From NCBI GenBank assembly GCA_030833925.1, contig JAURGE010000016.1, positions 1 through 50,664 of the forward strand: a stretch of 50,664 bases of DNA, in the 5' to 3' direction. Position 1 is the stretch's first letter. Every line of letters begins with the position of its first letter. Origin of the DNA: Alphaproteobacteria bacterium (GTDB lineage Bacteria; Pseudomonadota; Alphaproteobacteria; Bin95). The notes beneath the pieces were generated by a model. The model searched no databases, was not told where the DNA came from, and worked only from the letters and a program-made list of their open reading frames with translations. This document shows, one piece after another, positions 26,132-35,624 of this stretch. The position numbers were made by a program, and so were the translations under genes.

Positions 26132-27505
26132 TTAGATGGTCTGAGAGCCGCGCCCAAACTCGGGATAGGCTTCCATGCCCAACTCAGCCTTATCGAGACC
26201 GTTAACTTCGTCCTCTTCCGAGCATCGAATGCCAACCGTCGCTTTCAGCACAATCCAAACAATCAAACTGGTGACAAATACAAACACGCCAACTGACACA
26301 ATGCCAACTAACTGTCCGAGAATTGTCCCTGCACCAAAGATACCTACTGCAAGAGTGCCCCAGATGCCGGCGGCAAGGTGGGCCGAAATAGCACCGACCA
26401 CGTCGTCGATCTTGAGTTTATCAAGTAGGGGAACTGCAAAGCACACGATTACACCACCGACAGCTCCAACGAAAATACTGGTCAAGTGGTTTTGTAGATC
26501 GGGTCCCGCGGTAATTGATACTAGGCCTGCAATTGCGCCATTAAGGGCCATTGTAAGGTCAACCTTGCCGAAGCGAAGTTGGGTAACCAGCATTGCGGCC
26601 ACTACGCCACCCGCAGCAGCAAGGTTTGTGTTTACAAAAACAATTGACATAGCAGCTGCGTCTAGGGCGCTACCTAAAGCAAGCTGCGAGCCTCCATTGA
26701 ACCCAAACCACCCAAACCAAAGAATGAATGTTCCAAGCGTGGCGAGGGGTAGGTTAGAACCTGGCATTGGGCGAACTTCGCCGTCGGGTCCAAATTTACC
26801 TTTACGAGCACCAAGAACAATTGCGCCCGCTAAAGCTGCCCACCCACCAGTGGAGTGCACTAAGGTGGAGCCGGCAAAATCCACGAATTCTGCGCCGAAG
26901 GTTGCGACATACCATTCGCTATTTAACCATCCGCCGCCCCATTCCCAGGATCCAATTATCGGATAAATCACAGCTGTCAGAACAATCGTGAAAATCAGGA
27001 ATGGCCAGAGTTTAATGCGTTCTGCCACTGTTCCTGAGACGATTGAGGCCGCGGTTGCAACAAAGACCATCTGGAAGAACCAGTCAGACTGACTTGCATA
27101 ACCATTGCCAGTGACAGCAGCGACCATTTCTGCTGAAGCCTCGTCAGCATTAATCAGCGCTAATTCAGCTTCAGAGGGGTTGTATAGAAACGATAGTGAA
27201 CCGATGAAGCCCCCGTCTACGTCTGTATACATAAGTGAATAGCCGATCAGGTAGAACATCAGGCCAGCAATTGAATAAAGCGCTATATTTTTAAGACAAA
27301 TGGTGGCCGTGTTCTTTGTGCGTACAAGGCCAGCTTCCAACATGGCAAAGCCGCAGGCCATGAACATTACAACTAGGCCGTTTACTAGGAATGAAAAGCT
27401 ATTAAAGACAAACGCAGATTCTGGATCAACGGCAGCCAACGCTGGGGTGGCCACAATTGAGGTTGCGCCAAGAAGAACAGCGTACATGAGTGATTTTAGG
27501 GTCAT
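26132..27505 (-). CDS. amtB: Ammonium transporter AmtB
   Basis: A 457-residue Amt/Rh channel. An N-terminal signal-like segment ends PALAAVDPES, followed by eleven predicted membrane helices. The pore twin histidines lie in STLVHSTGGWAAL and ISAHLAAGIWG, and the family motif FILWFGWFGFNGGS is present. It conducts ammonium/ammonia across the inner membrane and is blocked by unuridylylated GlnK. It is the second gene of the glnK-amtB operon, 15 bases after glnK, which suggests direct coupling of transporter and sensor. Expression should follow the sigma-54 promoter upstream of glnK. Confidence 0.96.
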   Translation of the reverse strand: MTLKSLMYAVLLGATSIVATPALAAVDPESAFVFNSFSFLVNGLVVMFMACGFAMLEAGLVRTKNTATICLKNIALYSIAGLMFYLIGYSLMYTDVDGGFIGSLSFLYNPSEAELALINADEASAEMVAAVTGNGYASQSDWFFQMVFVATAASIVSGTVAERIKLWPFLIFTIVLTAVIYPIIGSWEWGGGWLNSEWYVATFGAEFVDFAGSTLVHSTGGWAALAGAIVLGARKGKFGPDGEVRPMPGSNLPLATLGTFILWFGWFGFNGGSQLALGSALDAAAMSIVFVNTNLAAAGGVVAAMLVTQLRFGKVDLTMALNGAIAGLVSITAGPDLQNHLTSIFVGAVGGVIVCFAVPLLDKLKIDDVVGAISAHLAAGIWGTLAVGIFGAGTILGQLVGIVSVGVFVFVTSLIVWIVLKATVGIRCSEEDEVNGLDKAELGMEAYPEFGRGSQTI

Positions 27506-27520
27506 TATTTTAACCTCTCT

Positions 27521-27901
<381 letters not shown>

Positions 27902-27906
27902 TTACA

Positions 27907-27922
27907 AGCAAAAATCATGCCA
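27907..27922 (-). promoter_or_regulatory. Sigma-54 (RpoN) promoter of glnK-amtB
   Basis: Read on the minus strand, TGGCATGATTTTTGCT matches the -24/-12 consensus TGGCACGNNNNTTGCW in every fixed position but one (T for C). The invariant GG and GC are spaced by exactly 10 bases. The predicted start is near 27896, about 37 bases before the glnK ATG. This is the expected promoter class for a nitrogen-regulated PII/Amt operon. Confidence 0.85.
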
Positions 27923-27973
27923 AGATTAACAATATAATAAAAACAGAGACCTAAGATCCTTTTCAATACAAAT

Positions 27974-28007
27974 TGCCTAATAAATAGGCATGTATAAAAA
28001 ATAGGCA
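27974..28007 (-). promoter_or_regulatory. Two tandem NtrC-like enhancer sites
   Basis: TGCCTAATAAATAGGCA (27974-27990) is a perfect dyad with TGC-N11-GCA spacing, the layout of NtrC sites (TGCACC-N5-GGTGCA). The next 17 bases, 27991-28007, repeat it in degenerate form (TGTATA-N5-TAGGCA). Their centres lie about 86 and 103 bases before the predicted sigma-54 start, within the normal range for NtrC enhancers. The inner bases differ from the enteric consensus. The sites could also influence the divergent UbiH-like gene. Confidence 0.65.
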
Positions 28008-28065
28008 GTTTAATTAATGGGCACCTTTATCATCACCGTCTCTGGCTTTAGTTTTAGGGTGGGCT

Positions 28066-29316
28066 ATGATTTCAGGGATGACTGATTTTGAGACGGATAT
28101 TTTGGTTGCTGGCGCCGGGCTAAATGGTCTGGCAGTAGCGTTGTTGCTTGCGGAGGTTGGGGCGACTGTAAGTGTTGTGGATCCGTTGCCGGAGAACCAA
28201 CTTGCTGATCCTGATCGTGATTGGCGGACAACAGCCATCGCTCAAGGTTCAATGCGAATTTTAGACAGGCTTGGTGTATGGCAAAAAGATTGGCTGGGCG
28301 GATCTATTACCGAGATCCGAATTATCAATAAGAACTCTCCTCTCTATCTCCATTATCCGGGGCATTGGCTTAATGAGGGAGCGCTCGGCTGTGTTGTGCC
28401 AAATGCAGCGCTGTGGCGTTCCAAATTTGAAAGGGCTTCAGCAAGCCCTCGCATTAATCTTGTCCTCGGCACAGCCATTGATGCCGCTAACATAAACGGA
28501 AGCGCGGTCCATGCTAAACTTGGCGACGGAGGGGTTGTCAGAGCGCGCCTTTTGGTGGGCGCAGACGGGCGCGCCTCACCAACTCGCAAGCGTGCTGGTA
28601 TAGCGGAGCGCAAGTCCGACTATGGGCAGATATCAATCGTAACAACTGCTGCTCACGAGTTTTCTCACCGCGGTTCTGCTCACGAGCGTTTTTTGCCGTC
28701 AGGGCCGTTTGCTATTCTGCCTCTGCCTGATGCCAACGACGATGCAGCCCCATGGGCGCATCGATCTTCTGTGGTTTGGACGGAGGCCACTTCTAATGCA
28801 CGCAGGATGCTAGAACTTGAGAGAAAAGATTTTGATCACGAGCTTGCCTCCCGCTTTGGAGATCAGTTTGGTGAGGTTAGCTCTGTAGGTCCTATTGGAT
28901 CTTTCCCCTTGGCGCTTGTGGCGGCAGAAAAGATGATAGACCAGCGCTTAGCACTTGTTGGTGACGCGGCCCGAACAATTCATCCAATTGCTGGTCAAGG
29001 GTTCAACCTTGGCCTCAGAGATTCAGCTGAACTTGCAATTCGTATTGGAGAACGACTTGAGTTGGGTTTGGACCCTGGATCTCCGGATCTACTGGGCGCC
29101 TACCAGTCTGCTAGGCTGATGGATGTAGCCGGACTAGTTGCTGCGACAGACAGCCTTAATCGCCTTTTCTCTAACAGTCTTCCTGGGCTCACACTTATTC
29201 GATCTTTAGGTCTTGCTGCCGTCGACAAAGCGCCTCCTATAAAGCGGCTTTTCATGAAACATGCCATGGGTTTGGCGGGGCAGGCAGCGGGGCTTGCGGG
29301 AAGCGATCCAGTCTAG
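28066..29316 (+). CDS. UbiH/UbiF-family FAD-dependent hydroxylase
   Basis: A 416-residue class A flavoprotein hydroxylase. The FAD motif is VAGAGLNGLAVALLLAEVGA near residues 14-33, the NAD(P)H/FAD DG motif is LLVGADGRASPTRK, and the second FAD motif is LVGDAARTIHPIAGQGFNLG. The GQGFNLG ending is typical of ubiquinone-ring hydroxylases (UbiH, UbiF, UbiL). It would hydroxylate a polyprenyl-phenol intermediate at the membrane. Starts at 28066 or 28078 are both possible; the former has GGGTGG upstream. It is divergent from glnK and shares the 206-base regulatory gap. Which ring carbon it attacks cannot be said. Confidence 0.88.
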   Translation: MISGMTDFETDILVAGAGLNGLAVALLLAEVGATVSVVDPLPENQLADPDRDWRTTAIAQGSMRILDRLGVWQKDWLGGSITEIRIINKNSPLYLHYPGHWLNEGALGCVVPNAALWRSKFERASASPRINLVLGTAIDAANINGSAVHAKLGDGGVVRARLLVGADGRASPTRKRAGIAERKSDYGQISIVTTAAHEFSHRGSAHERFLPSGPFAILPLPDANDDAAPWAHRSSVVWTEATSNARRMLELERKDFDHELASRFGDQFGEVSSVGPIGSFPLALVAAEKMIDQRLALVGDAARTIHPIAGQGFNLGLRDSAELAIRIGERLELGLDPGSPDLLGAYQSARLMDVAGLVAATDSLNRLFSNSLPGLTLIRSLGLAAVDKAPPIKRLFMKHAMGLAGQAAGLAGSDPV

Positions 29317-29358
29317 CACATTTGTGCTGCCTTCAAGATCCGAAAGAAATATCAATTC

Positions 29359-31440
29359 ATGGCAGTAAGTTCTCGCCCCATCCGAATAGCTGTCGATATT
29401 GGTGGAACTTTTACCGATATAGAGGTTTACGATAGCCGAACTGGCTCGACCTTTGCTCACAAGACCCCAACAACTCCGGATGACCCTTCGCGCGGATTAG
29501 GTATTGGCTTGCAAGAGGTCGCTAATCTCTGCGACTTTAATCTTGCTGATATAGGTCTTTTACTTCACGGCACGACCATAGCTACCAATGCAGTTCTAGA
29601 GCGCAAATTGCCGAAAGGCGCCATGATCACAACTAAGGGCTTCGAAGATGTGCTCGAAATTGGTAGACATATGCGTCAGGAACTCTACAGCCTGAAAGCA
29701 GAACCTCGCAGTTTACTAATCCCAAGAGAAAATCGTTTTGGGATTGTTGAGCGCATTCGTTACGATGGAACTGTCGAAACACCAATTGAAAAAGCTGCGC
29801 TTGCAGAACTCGCGAAAAAGCTAGCGGGAAAAGGTGTCGAGGCCATCGCCATTGCATTCCTTAATTCTTACGCAAATCCGATACACGAGCAGGAAGCACT
29901 GGAAGTTCTAGCAAAAGAGATTCCAACTGTTGCCATCTCTGCCTCCCATGAAGTGAGCCCTGAAATTAGGGAGTTCGAGCGTTTCTCGACAACGGTGCTT
30001 AACGCGCTTCTAAAGCCTGTTGTCTCCAGATACCTAGAGCAGGTTGAAGGGAGACTGCAGGCAATTGGAGTATCTGCCTCTCTGTACTTAGTTCAGTCGA
30101 ATGGTGGAGTTGCAAGGCCAGTGGAAGCTGCTCGACTACCGGCTAAACTTTTACTATCTGGGCCTGCAGGTGGGGCCATGGCGATGGCTAATCTCTCGGA
30201 GTTGCATGGGGTTTCAAATCTCGTGGGTATCGACATGGGGGGGACAAGTGCCGATATCGCCGTGGTGGCTGAAGGCAGTATTGGGCAGACCCCAGAGGGA
30301 AATATTGACGGTCTCCCAGTTCGCCTGCCGATGATTGAAATTCGTACTATTGGCGCCGGCGGAGGCTCAATTGCTCGCTTGCAAGGCAAAGGCCTCCGTG
30401 TTGGCCCCGAAAGTGCTGGCGCCAATCCAGGGCCAGTTTGCTATGGACGGGGCGGTGTAGAGCCGGCGGTGACGGATGCCAATGTCGCTTTGGCACGGAT
30501 TGACGCTCCGAGCTTCTTAGGCGGTGCTATGCAATTGAATGCGTCTGATGCCCTACACGCGATAAATGAACGGGTTGCTACACCGCTTGGCTTACCGTCA
30601 GAAGCGGCTGCCGCGGGCATTCTGGAAGTGGCAGATGCCCGAATGGCGGATGCTATTAGGCTTTCATTGTTTGAGAAGGGCGCCGACCCATCCGACTTTG
30701 TCCTTGCTCCATTTGGAGGAGCTGGTGGTCTGCATGCTACAGCACTTGCCGACGCTCTTAATATCGGTTGTATCATATTCCCATCTAATGCCTCAACTTT
30801 ATCTGCACGCGGTATCTTAGGGGCGGACCTCCGTCACGACCTTGCCCGCTCTCGACGGCTTAAGGCGAACAATGGAGGCGAGGCCGACGCTTTAACCGCC
30901 TTAGCTGAAATGGCTTCGGATCTTAGGAAAGAGGCTGAAGATGCCCTTGTCCGTGATGGAGTTTCAGAAGCTGACCGCCTTTACGAATTCAGTGCGGACA
31001 TGCGCTATCTCGGACAAGCTTACGAGTTAGGTGTTCATTGGGGAAATATTCAGATCACTGAACAAACGGTTCGTGATTTAGTGGAAAAATTTCACGCTGA
31101 GCACCTCCGGAGATTTGCTCATGCAGACGAACGAGACACGGTTGAAGTTGCAACGCTTCGTCTAGCAGCAATTGGAAAAATGCCGCGACCGCAGATATCG
31201 GGTCTACATGGTGCAGCGCCTGATCGACCAGCCATCCGTGGTAGTCGTCGCGTCTGGTTTGAGAACGCTTGGATCAATGCGCCTGTCTACTCACGTGAGC
31301 ACCTAGAGATTGGCTCACGTATCACCGGTCCATGTATCGTCGAGGAAGCTTTCACCACACTAGTAATAGGTAATGGTTGGAAAGCTCAGATGAAGGCCGG
31401 AGGCGATCTTGTTGCGGTAAAAGGTGAAGTCAATGACTGA
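29359..31440 (+). CDS. Hydantoinase/oxoprolinase family protein, subunit A (HyuA-like)
   Basis: A 693-residue ASKHA-fold ATPase. It opens with IRIAVDIGGTFTDIEVYD (phosphate-1 motif); LLHGTTIATNAVLERK and VQSNGGVA follow. The second ATP segment is GIDMGGTSADIAVV, with the GGGSIA motif and FGGAGGLHATALAD further on. With the B subunit it performs ATP-dependent opening of a cyclic amide such as N-methylhydantoin or 5-oxoproline; acetone-carboxylase relatives share the fold. Its stop overlaps the ATG of the B gene by 8 bases, so they are made together. It follows the hydroxylase gene by 42 bases, although the functions do not obviously match. Confidence 0.92.
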   Translation: MAVSSRPIRIAVDIGGTFTDIEVYDSRTGSTFAHKTPTTPDDPSRGLGIGLQEVANLCDFNLADIGLLLHGTTIATNAVLERKLPKGAMITTKGFEDVLEIGRHMRQELYSLKAEPRSLLIPRENRFGIVERIRYDGTVETPIEKAALAELAKKLAGKGVEAIAIAFLNSYANPIHEQEALEVLAKEIPTVAISASHEVSPEIREFERFSTTVLNALLKPVVSRYLEQVEGRLQAIGVSASLYLVQSNGGVARPVEAARLPAKLLLSGPAGGAMAMANLSELHGVSNLVGIDMGGTSADIAVVAEGSIGQTPEGNIDGLPVRLPMIEIRTIGAGGGSIARLQGKGLRVGPESAGANPGPVCYGRGGVEPAVTDANVALARIDAPSFLGGAMQLNASDALHAINERVATPLGLPSEAAAAGILEVADARMADAIRLSLFEKGADPSDFVLAPFGGAGGLHATALADALNIGCIIFPSNASTLSARGILGADLRHDLARSRRLKANNGGEADALTALAEMASDLRKEAEDALVRDGVSEADRLYEFSADMRYLGQAYELGVHWGNIQITEQTVRDLVEKFHAEHLRRFAHADERDTVEVATLRLAAIGKMPRPQISGLHGAAPDRPAIRGSRRVWFENAWINAPVYSREHLEIGSRITGPCIVEEAFTTLVIGNGWKAQMKAGGDLVAVKGEVND

Positions 31441-33064
31441 AGTTGATCCAATTCGTCTTGAGGTGATCCGAAATGCTTTGGTGGCCGCGTCTGAGGAAAT
31501 GAACATTTCGATCTGGCGAACTGCGCGTTCGACCGTGGTTCGGGAAACTCTCGATTACTCGACAGCAATCTTTGATGGTTCAGGAAATGCTGTAGCTCAG
31601 TCCACACGTATTCCTGTTCATCTGAATAGCATGTCGGTGTGCCTTGAGGAGATTGTTACCAATTGGATTCCACTTTCTGAATGGAACGAAGGTGACGTCG
31701 TACTAACCAACGACCCCTATGCTGGCGGCCAACATCTTCCGGACTTTGTTGCCTACAAGCCAATCTACAGAGATGGGAAGCGGGTCGCGATTTCAGCAAC
31801 CATTGTTCATCACGTTGATATTGGTGGTGGTGCGCCAGGTAGTTATTTCGCTGGAGCACAGGAGGTGTACCAGGAAGGTTTACGCCTGCCCCCAATCAAG
31901 TTGGTCGATGGCGGGCGGATGAATGCTTCAATTCTTGCTGTAATTCGACGCAATAGCCGTGAGCCAGAGAAGATCGGAGGTGATATCGCTGCACAGTTAG
32001 CTGCTCTTGATGTAGGGGCACGCGCTATACTCCGCCTTGTTGATCGATATGGAATAGCAGTGGTCCAGGCCGCTATGGCCGCTGTTTTGGATCAATCTGA
32101 AGTTGCGATGCGTTCAGCGATTTCCGCTATTCCAGATGGGACCTATACCTTTGAAGACTTCGTCGATGATGATGGTCAGGAGGCAATCGGAATAAAAATT
32201 AGGGCTTCAGTTACGATCGAAGGCGATAAAGCGTTGATTGATTTATCTGGTTCTAGCCCTCAGGTTCCAGGCCCAGTTAACTGCACCGTGAATATGGCAA
32301 AATCAGGAGTGTACTGCGCACTTTTGATGGCTGCTGGCGGTGGTGTCATGGCTAATACCGGTGCTTACCGTCCCATCGAGATTATTGCGCAAGAAGGAAC
32401 TGTAGTTTCAGCAAGATCTCCAGCACCGGTGGCAAATAGAATGGCTACTGGGCATAGAATTGTAACAACGGTGCTAGGTGCGTTGGCTATTGCCAACCCC
32501 GAGGCTATCCCCGCGGCATATTACGGCGTTTCTTATGTGGCGGCGCTGTCCGCGCCCGATGCCTCAGGTGAACGTCGGGTCTATTTCGAGATAGAAGTAG
32601 GAGGTTGGGGTGGGCATCCAGAATCAGATGGTGCCAATGGTTTCTCTGCAGGGTTCCATAACCTCGCTAACTCTCCATTGGAAATGTGTGAAGCGCTCTT
32701 TCCAGTCGTTTTTACAGAGTATGGATTGATCCCAAACTCTGGTGGTGATGGTGAGTACAGAGGCGGACTTGGATTGGCGAGAGAGTGGAGATTGGAGGCG
32801 GATTGGGGTGTGCTTTCTGGTAATTTCGATCGTTTTAGGTTTCCCCCCTATGGCCTGAACGGCGGCAAGCCAGGAGCTCCAGGAAGATTTATGTTGACGC
32901 GAGACGGTAACACCAAACAGCTGCCATCTAAAATTTCCGGTGTGCAGTTAAAGCGTGGAGATAAAGTTCGTCTTGATACGTCTGGGGGAGGTGGATGGGG
33001 TGATCCCGCGCAGCGTGACCCGGAAGCGCGATTGGCCGATCAGCGTGCGGGCTATGTGTCTTAG
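31433..33064 (+). CDS. Hydantoinase/oxoprolinase family protein, subunit B (HyuB-like)
   Basis: A 543-residue HyuB subunit. It begins with DPIRLEVIRNALVAASEEMN, and FDGSGNAVAQSTRIPVHLNS, DVVLTNDPYAGGQHLPDF and HHVDIGGGAPGS lie in the N-terminal half. NSGGDGEYRGGLGL and DTSGGGGWGDPAQRDP lie near the end. All are hallmarks of the family. It completes the ATP-dependent cyclic amidase with subunit A. The ATG at 31433 lies inside the end of the A gene, with AAGGTGA as ribosome site. No racemase, carbamoylase or transporter gene follows, so the substrate cannot be chosen between hydantoins, oxoproline and related lactams. Confidence 0.92.
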   Translation: MTEVDPIRLEVIRNALVAASEEMNISIWRTARSTVVRETLDYSTAIFDGSGNAVAQSTRIPVHLNSMSVCLEEIVTNWIPLSEWNEGDVVLTNDPYAGGQHLPDFVAYKPIYRDGKRVAISATIVHHVDIGGGAPGSYFAGAQEVYQEGLRLPPIKLVDGGRMNASILAVIRRNSREPEKIGGDIAAQLAALDVGARAILRLVDRYGIAVVQAAMAAVLDQSEVAMRSAISAIPDGTYTFEDFVDDDGQEAIGIKIRASVTIEGDKALIDLSGSSPQVPGPVNCTVNMAKSGVYCALLMAAGGGVMANTGAYRPIEIIAQEGTVVSARSPAPVANRMATGHRIVTTVLGALAIANPEAIPAAYYGVSYVAALSAPDASGERRVYFEIEVGGWGGHPESDGANGFSAGFHNLANSPLEMCEALFPVVFTEYGLIPNSGGDGEYRGGLGLAREWRLEADWGVLSGNFDRFRFPPYGLNGGKPGAPGRFMLTRDGNTKQLPSKISGVQLKRGDKVRLDTSGGGGWGDPAQRDPEARLADQRAGYVS

Positions 33065-33071
33065 GCTTAAC

Positions 33072-33491
33072 CTACGCGTCTTTCTTTCTTTTTCTGCCAT
33101 AAAGTTCTAGGCGGTGATCGACAAGGTCATAGCCTAATCTGGCTGCAACCTTCTCTTTCAAAGCTTCAAGCTCAGCATCGACAAATTCGATAACTTCACC
33201 GCTTTCTATATCTATTAAGTGTTCGTGGTGTTCTCCGGTTTCTTCATAGCGAGCGCGACCTTCTCCAAAATCATGCCTAACCAAGATATTGGCATCTTCA
33301 AAAAGCTTGAGAGCGCGATATACGGTTGCAATAGAAATACGAGAGTCAATTTCTGTGGCTCGCCGATAGACGGTTTCCACATCAGGATGGTCTTCTGCAT
33401 CGGAGATGACGCGGGCAATGATTCGCCGCTGATCCGTCATCTTAAGCCCTTTTTTTTCGCAGAGCCTTTCCAACTGCGTAAGTTTAGCCAT
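33072..33491 (-). CDS. fur: Ferric uptake regulator family protein (Fur, possibly Mur)
   Basis: A 139-residue metal-dependent repressor. The winged-helix N-domain has GLKMTDQRRIIARVI and the recognition helix ISIATVYRALKLF. The dimerisation domain has the metal motif EHHEHLIDIESGEVIEF. The C-terminal CxxC pairs of the enteric protein are missing, as in the alphaproteobacterial Fur/Mur group that senses iron or manganese. I start at 33491 because GGGAG lies 8 bases upstream; an ATG at 33515 has its only AAGG directly against it. It faces hyuB with a 7-base gap. A 425-base gap without a gene lies upstream. Confidence 0.9.
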   Translation of the reverse strand: MAKLTQLERLCEKKGLKMTDQRRIIARVISDAEDHPDVETVYRRATEIDSRISIATVYRALKLFEDANILVRHDFGEGRARYEETGEHHEHLIDIESGEVIEFVDAELEALKEKVAARLGYDLVDHRLELYGRKRKKDA

Positions 33492-33916
33492 CGACTTAGC
33501 TCCCGGATTGAACATCCTTGTAGATAGGTCGGGAGGCTTTGGGAAGCCACGGTTTGTAAAGATGTTACTTTGCCCTTCATGTCTTGACGGACAGATTATT
33601 CGCTTTCGTGATTGAATAAATATCCAGCTTGCCCCGGATTTACTTATTAAAATTGGCTTAGTTGAGGTAAGTTAGGCGGCAAAGAACTGGAATCTTTTGG
33701 TCGGGCCGCTGGAGCTGGGTTGGGTGAAATGTCTAGCTTCTGAAATCAGAGATTAGTTGCTTGCGAGATTTTAAGGTGTTGAAAATTGCGAACTGCGACG
33801 CATTTTGTTAGATGCTGACTGCAATCTAAGCGGCTCGGCGCTAAGGGCATTTGTCGCTATAGTTAATTAGCCGGCAATTCCACAACAGGTTTTTGTTAGA
33901 CAGGACTGCGGTTATC
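33492..33916. other. 425-base gap between fur and cnoX
   Basis: Divergent upstream region of fur (-) and cnoX (+). It contains a short hairpin GGCTT-TGGG-AAGCC at 33535-33548 and a dyad TTATTC-N13-GAATAA at 33596-33619 that could be an operator for fur. No convincing gene, RNA or strong consensus promoter is seen. A 17-codon frame with a CPSC motif near 33563 is too short to support. Confidence 0.5.
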
Positions 33917-34837
33917 ATGGAAAACATAGTCAATGCTGGCGCAATGCCACCCAATAGTGGTTCAGCTTTTATTAAAGACACCGACATCGCTAATTTCATG
34001 GCAGATGTGATTGAGGCGTCTAATGAAACCCCAGTTATAGTTGACTTTTGGGCGCCCTGGTGCGGGCCTTGTAAGCAATTGACACCAATTTTGGAAAAGG
34101 TGGTCCATGCAGCTCAGGGCAAAGTTCGCATGGTGAAAGTGAACATTGACGAAAATCAGCAGATTGCCCAGCAACTGCGCATTCAGTCCATTCCTATGGT
34201 TTATGGTTTCAAACAGGGGCGCCCGGTGGACGGTTTTCAGGGGGCTGTTCCTGAAAGTCAGGTCCGCAGTTTTGTAGAACGCTTGGTTGGTGGAGAGGTT
34301 AAGAGCCCCATTGAAGAAGCGATCGAGCAGGCAAAGGAAGCTGGTGAAGCTGGTGATTGGTCAGCGGCGGCCAGCATTTTTGCTCAAGTAATCCAGCATG
34401 AACCAGACAATGCGACAGCGCTTGCTGGGTTAGCTCGAGCTGCTTTGGTAGAAGGTGACCTTGAAAACGCAAACGACTTTATTGAGCGTATTCCAGAAAA
34501 AGATCGAAACGATCCCTTTGTTGCGAGTGCTATATCCGCAGTAGATCTCGCTGGAGAAACCGTAGGCGCAGATATGGCACAGGTTGAGGTCTTGCTTCAG
34601 CAGATCGAGGCTGAACCCAAGAATTACCAAGCCCGTTTTGACCTTGGCATGGCTTATTTTGCTGCAGGTAAGGCAGAAGATGCTGCTAATGCTATGCTTG
34701 ATATTGTTGCTGCTGACCGTTCTTGGAACGAAGAGGCAGCGCGTAAGCAACTTGTTAAATTTTTCGAGGCCTGGGGGCCGATGGACGAGCAAACATTAGC
34801 GGCTCGTCGGCGTCTATCTTCCATTTTATTTTCTTAA
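33917..34837 (+). CDS. cnoX: Thioredoxin-TPR chaperedoxin CnoX (YbbN)
   Basis: A 306-residue protein. Residues about 15-125 form a thioredoxin domain with the active site W48-C-G-P-C52. The rest is alpha-helical TPR-like repeats (EAIEQAKEAGEAGDW, IQHEPDNATALAGLARAAL, IEAEPKNYQARFDLGMAYF). CnoX binds unfolding proteins during oxidative stress, keeps them from overoxidation and hands them to GroEL. Enteric CnoX has lost the first Cys; the intact pair here matches the alphaproteobacterial form that keeps thioredoxin activity. The ATG at 33917 is preferred to an earlier TTG at 33893. The LON-domain gene follows after 14 bases. Confidence 0.92.
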   Translation: MENIVNAGAMPPNSGSAFIKDTDIANFMADVIEASNETPVIVDFWAPWCGPCKQLTPILEKVVHAAQGKVRMVKVNIDENQQIAQQLRIQSIPMVYGFKQGRPVDGFQGAVPESQVRSFVERLVGGEVKSPIEEAIEQAKEAGEAGDWSAAASIFAQVIQHEPDNATALAGLARAALVEGDLENANDFIERIPEKDRNDPFVASAISAVDLAGETVGADMAQVEVLLQQIEAEPKNYQARFDLGMAYFAAGKAEDAANAMLDIVAADRSWNEEAARKQLVKFFEAWGPMDEQTLAARRRLSSILFS

Positions 34838-34851
34838 GGCTGAGTAAAATC

Positions 34852-35517
34852 ATGGTCTCGAGTGACCTTGCAGCTGGTTTGCCTGCGAATGTGCCCGTTT
34901 TCCCTCTTGCTGGGGTGCTTCTTCTGCCGCGTGCGCATTTGCCGTTACATATCTTTGAGCCTCGATATCGTGCGATGACAGAAGACGCTCTGGCTGGCGA
35001 CGGCATGATTGCAATGATACAGCCGCGCGATCCTTCGTCGGCAGAGATTAATCCAGAATTGTATCCAGTGGCCTGTCTTGGACGCATTATCAATGAGGAG
35101 CGTCTCGAGGATGGACGTTGGCAATTAACGTTAGAAGGTGTCATTCGGTTAAGGGTAACCGAGGAGCTGCCCCTGAGGCATGGATATAGGAGTGTGCAGG
35201 CGGATTATTCTGAATTCGTAGATGACCTTCGATCCTTTGACGGAGCAAAGAGTATTGATCGCGACGCGCTGTTAGCAGCATTCTTTCGATATCTTGGAGG
35301 CCGGGGTCTAAGCACTGATCAAGAGGCCATTTCCCGTTTGAAAGATGAGCCTTTGGTAAATGCGCTGGCAATGGCTTGTCCGTTTTACCCGGCTGAAAAA
35401 CAGGCCTTGCTCCAAAGTAAAACAGTTATGGACAGAGCGGAGATGTTGCAGGCACTTTTAGAGCTTTCATCCCGTCCGGAGGCTGCAAATGATGATGAGC
35501 CGCCTCGTCCGAATTAA
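34852..35517 (+). CDS. LON peptidase substrate-binding domain protein
   Basis: A 221-residue stand-alone Lon N-terminal domain. It begins ANVPVFPLAGVLLLPRAHLPLHIFEPRYR, the pattern shared with the Lon protease N-domain. It has ARG-type MIQPRDPSS and LGRIINEERLEDGRWQL segments, then a helical bundle ending in the QALLELS region. No ATPase or protease domain is present. It may bind substrates as an adaptor; its actual role is not established. Pairing with cnoX is conserved in alphaproteobacteria and fits a protein-quality-control unit. The Trm112-like Zn-ribbon gene that often follows in such clusters is missing here. Confidence 0.9.
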   Translation: MVSSDLAAGLPANVPVFPLAGVLLLPRAHLPLHIFEPRYRAMTEDALAGDGMIAMIQPRDPSSAEINPELYPVACLGRIINEERLEDGRWQLTLEGVIRLRVTEELPLRHGYRSVQADYSEFVDDLRSFDGAKSIDRDALLAAFFRYLGGRGLSTDQEAISRLKDEPLVNALAMACPFYPAEKQALLQSKTVMDRAEMLQALLELSSRPEAANDDEPPRPN

Positions 35518-35624
35518 GTTGAGCTTGTAACAAATTGGTTTTGACCTTGGTTTGGATTACGCTGGGAACTCAGGTAAGGTTTTCTTGTTCAGTCAAATCT
35601 CATTCAGGTTGTTGAGCAGCATTG

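Noticed and set aside
33563-33616. 17-codon frame with a CPSC motif in the fur-cnoX gap
   Set aside because: Too short, poor ribosome site and only one Cys pair; no support for a zinc-ribbon gene.
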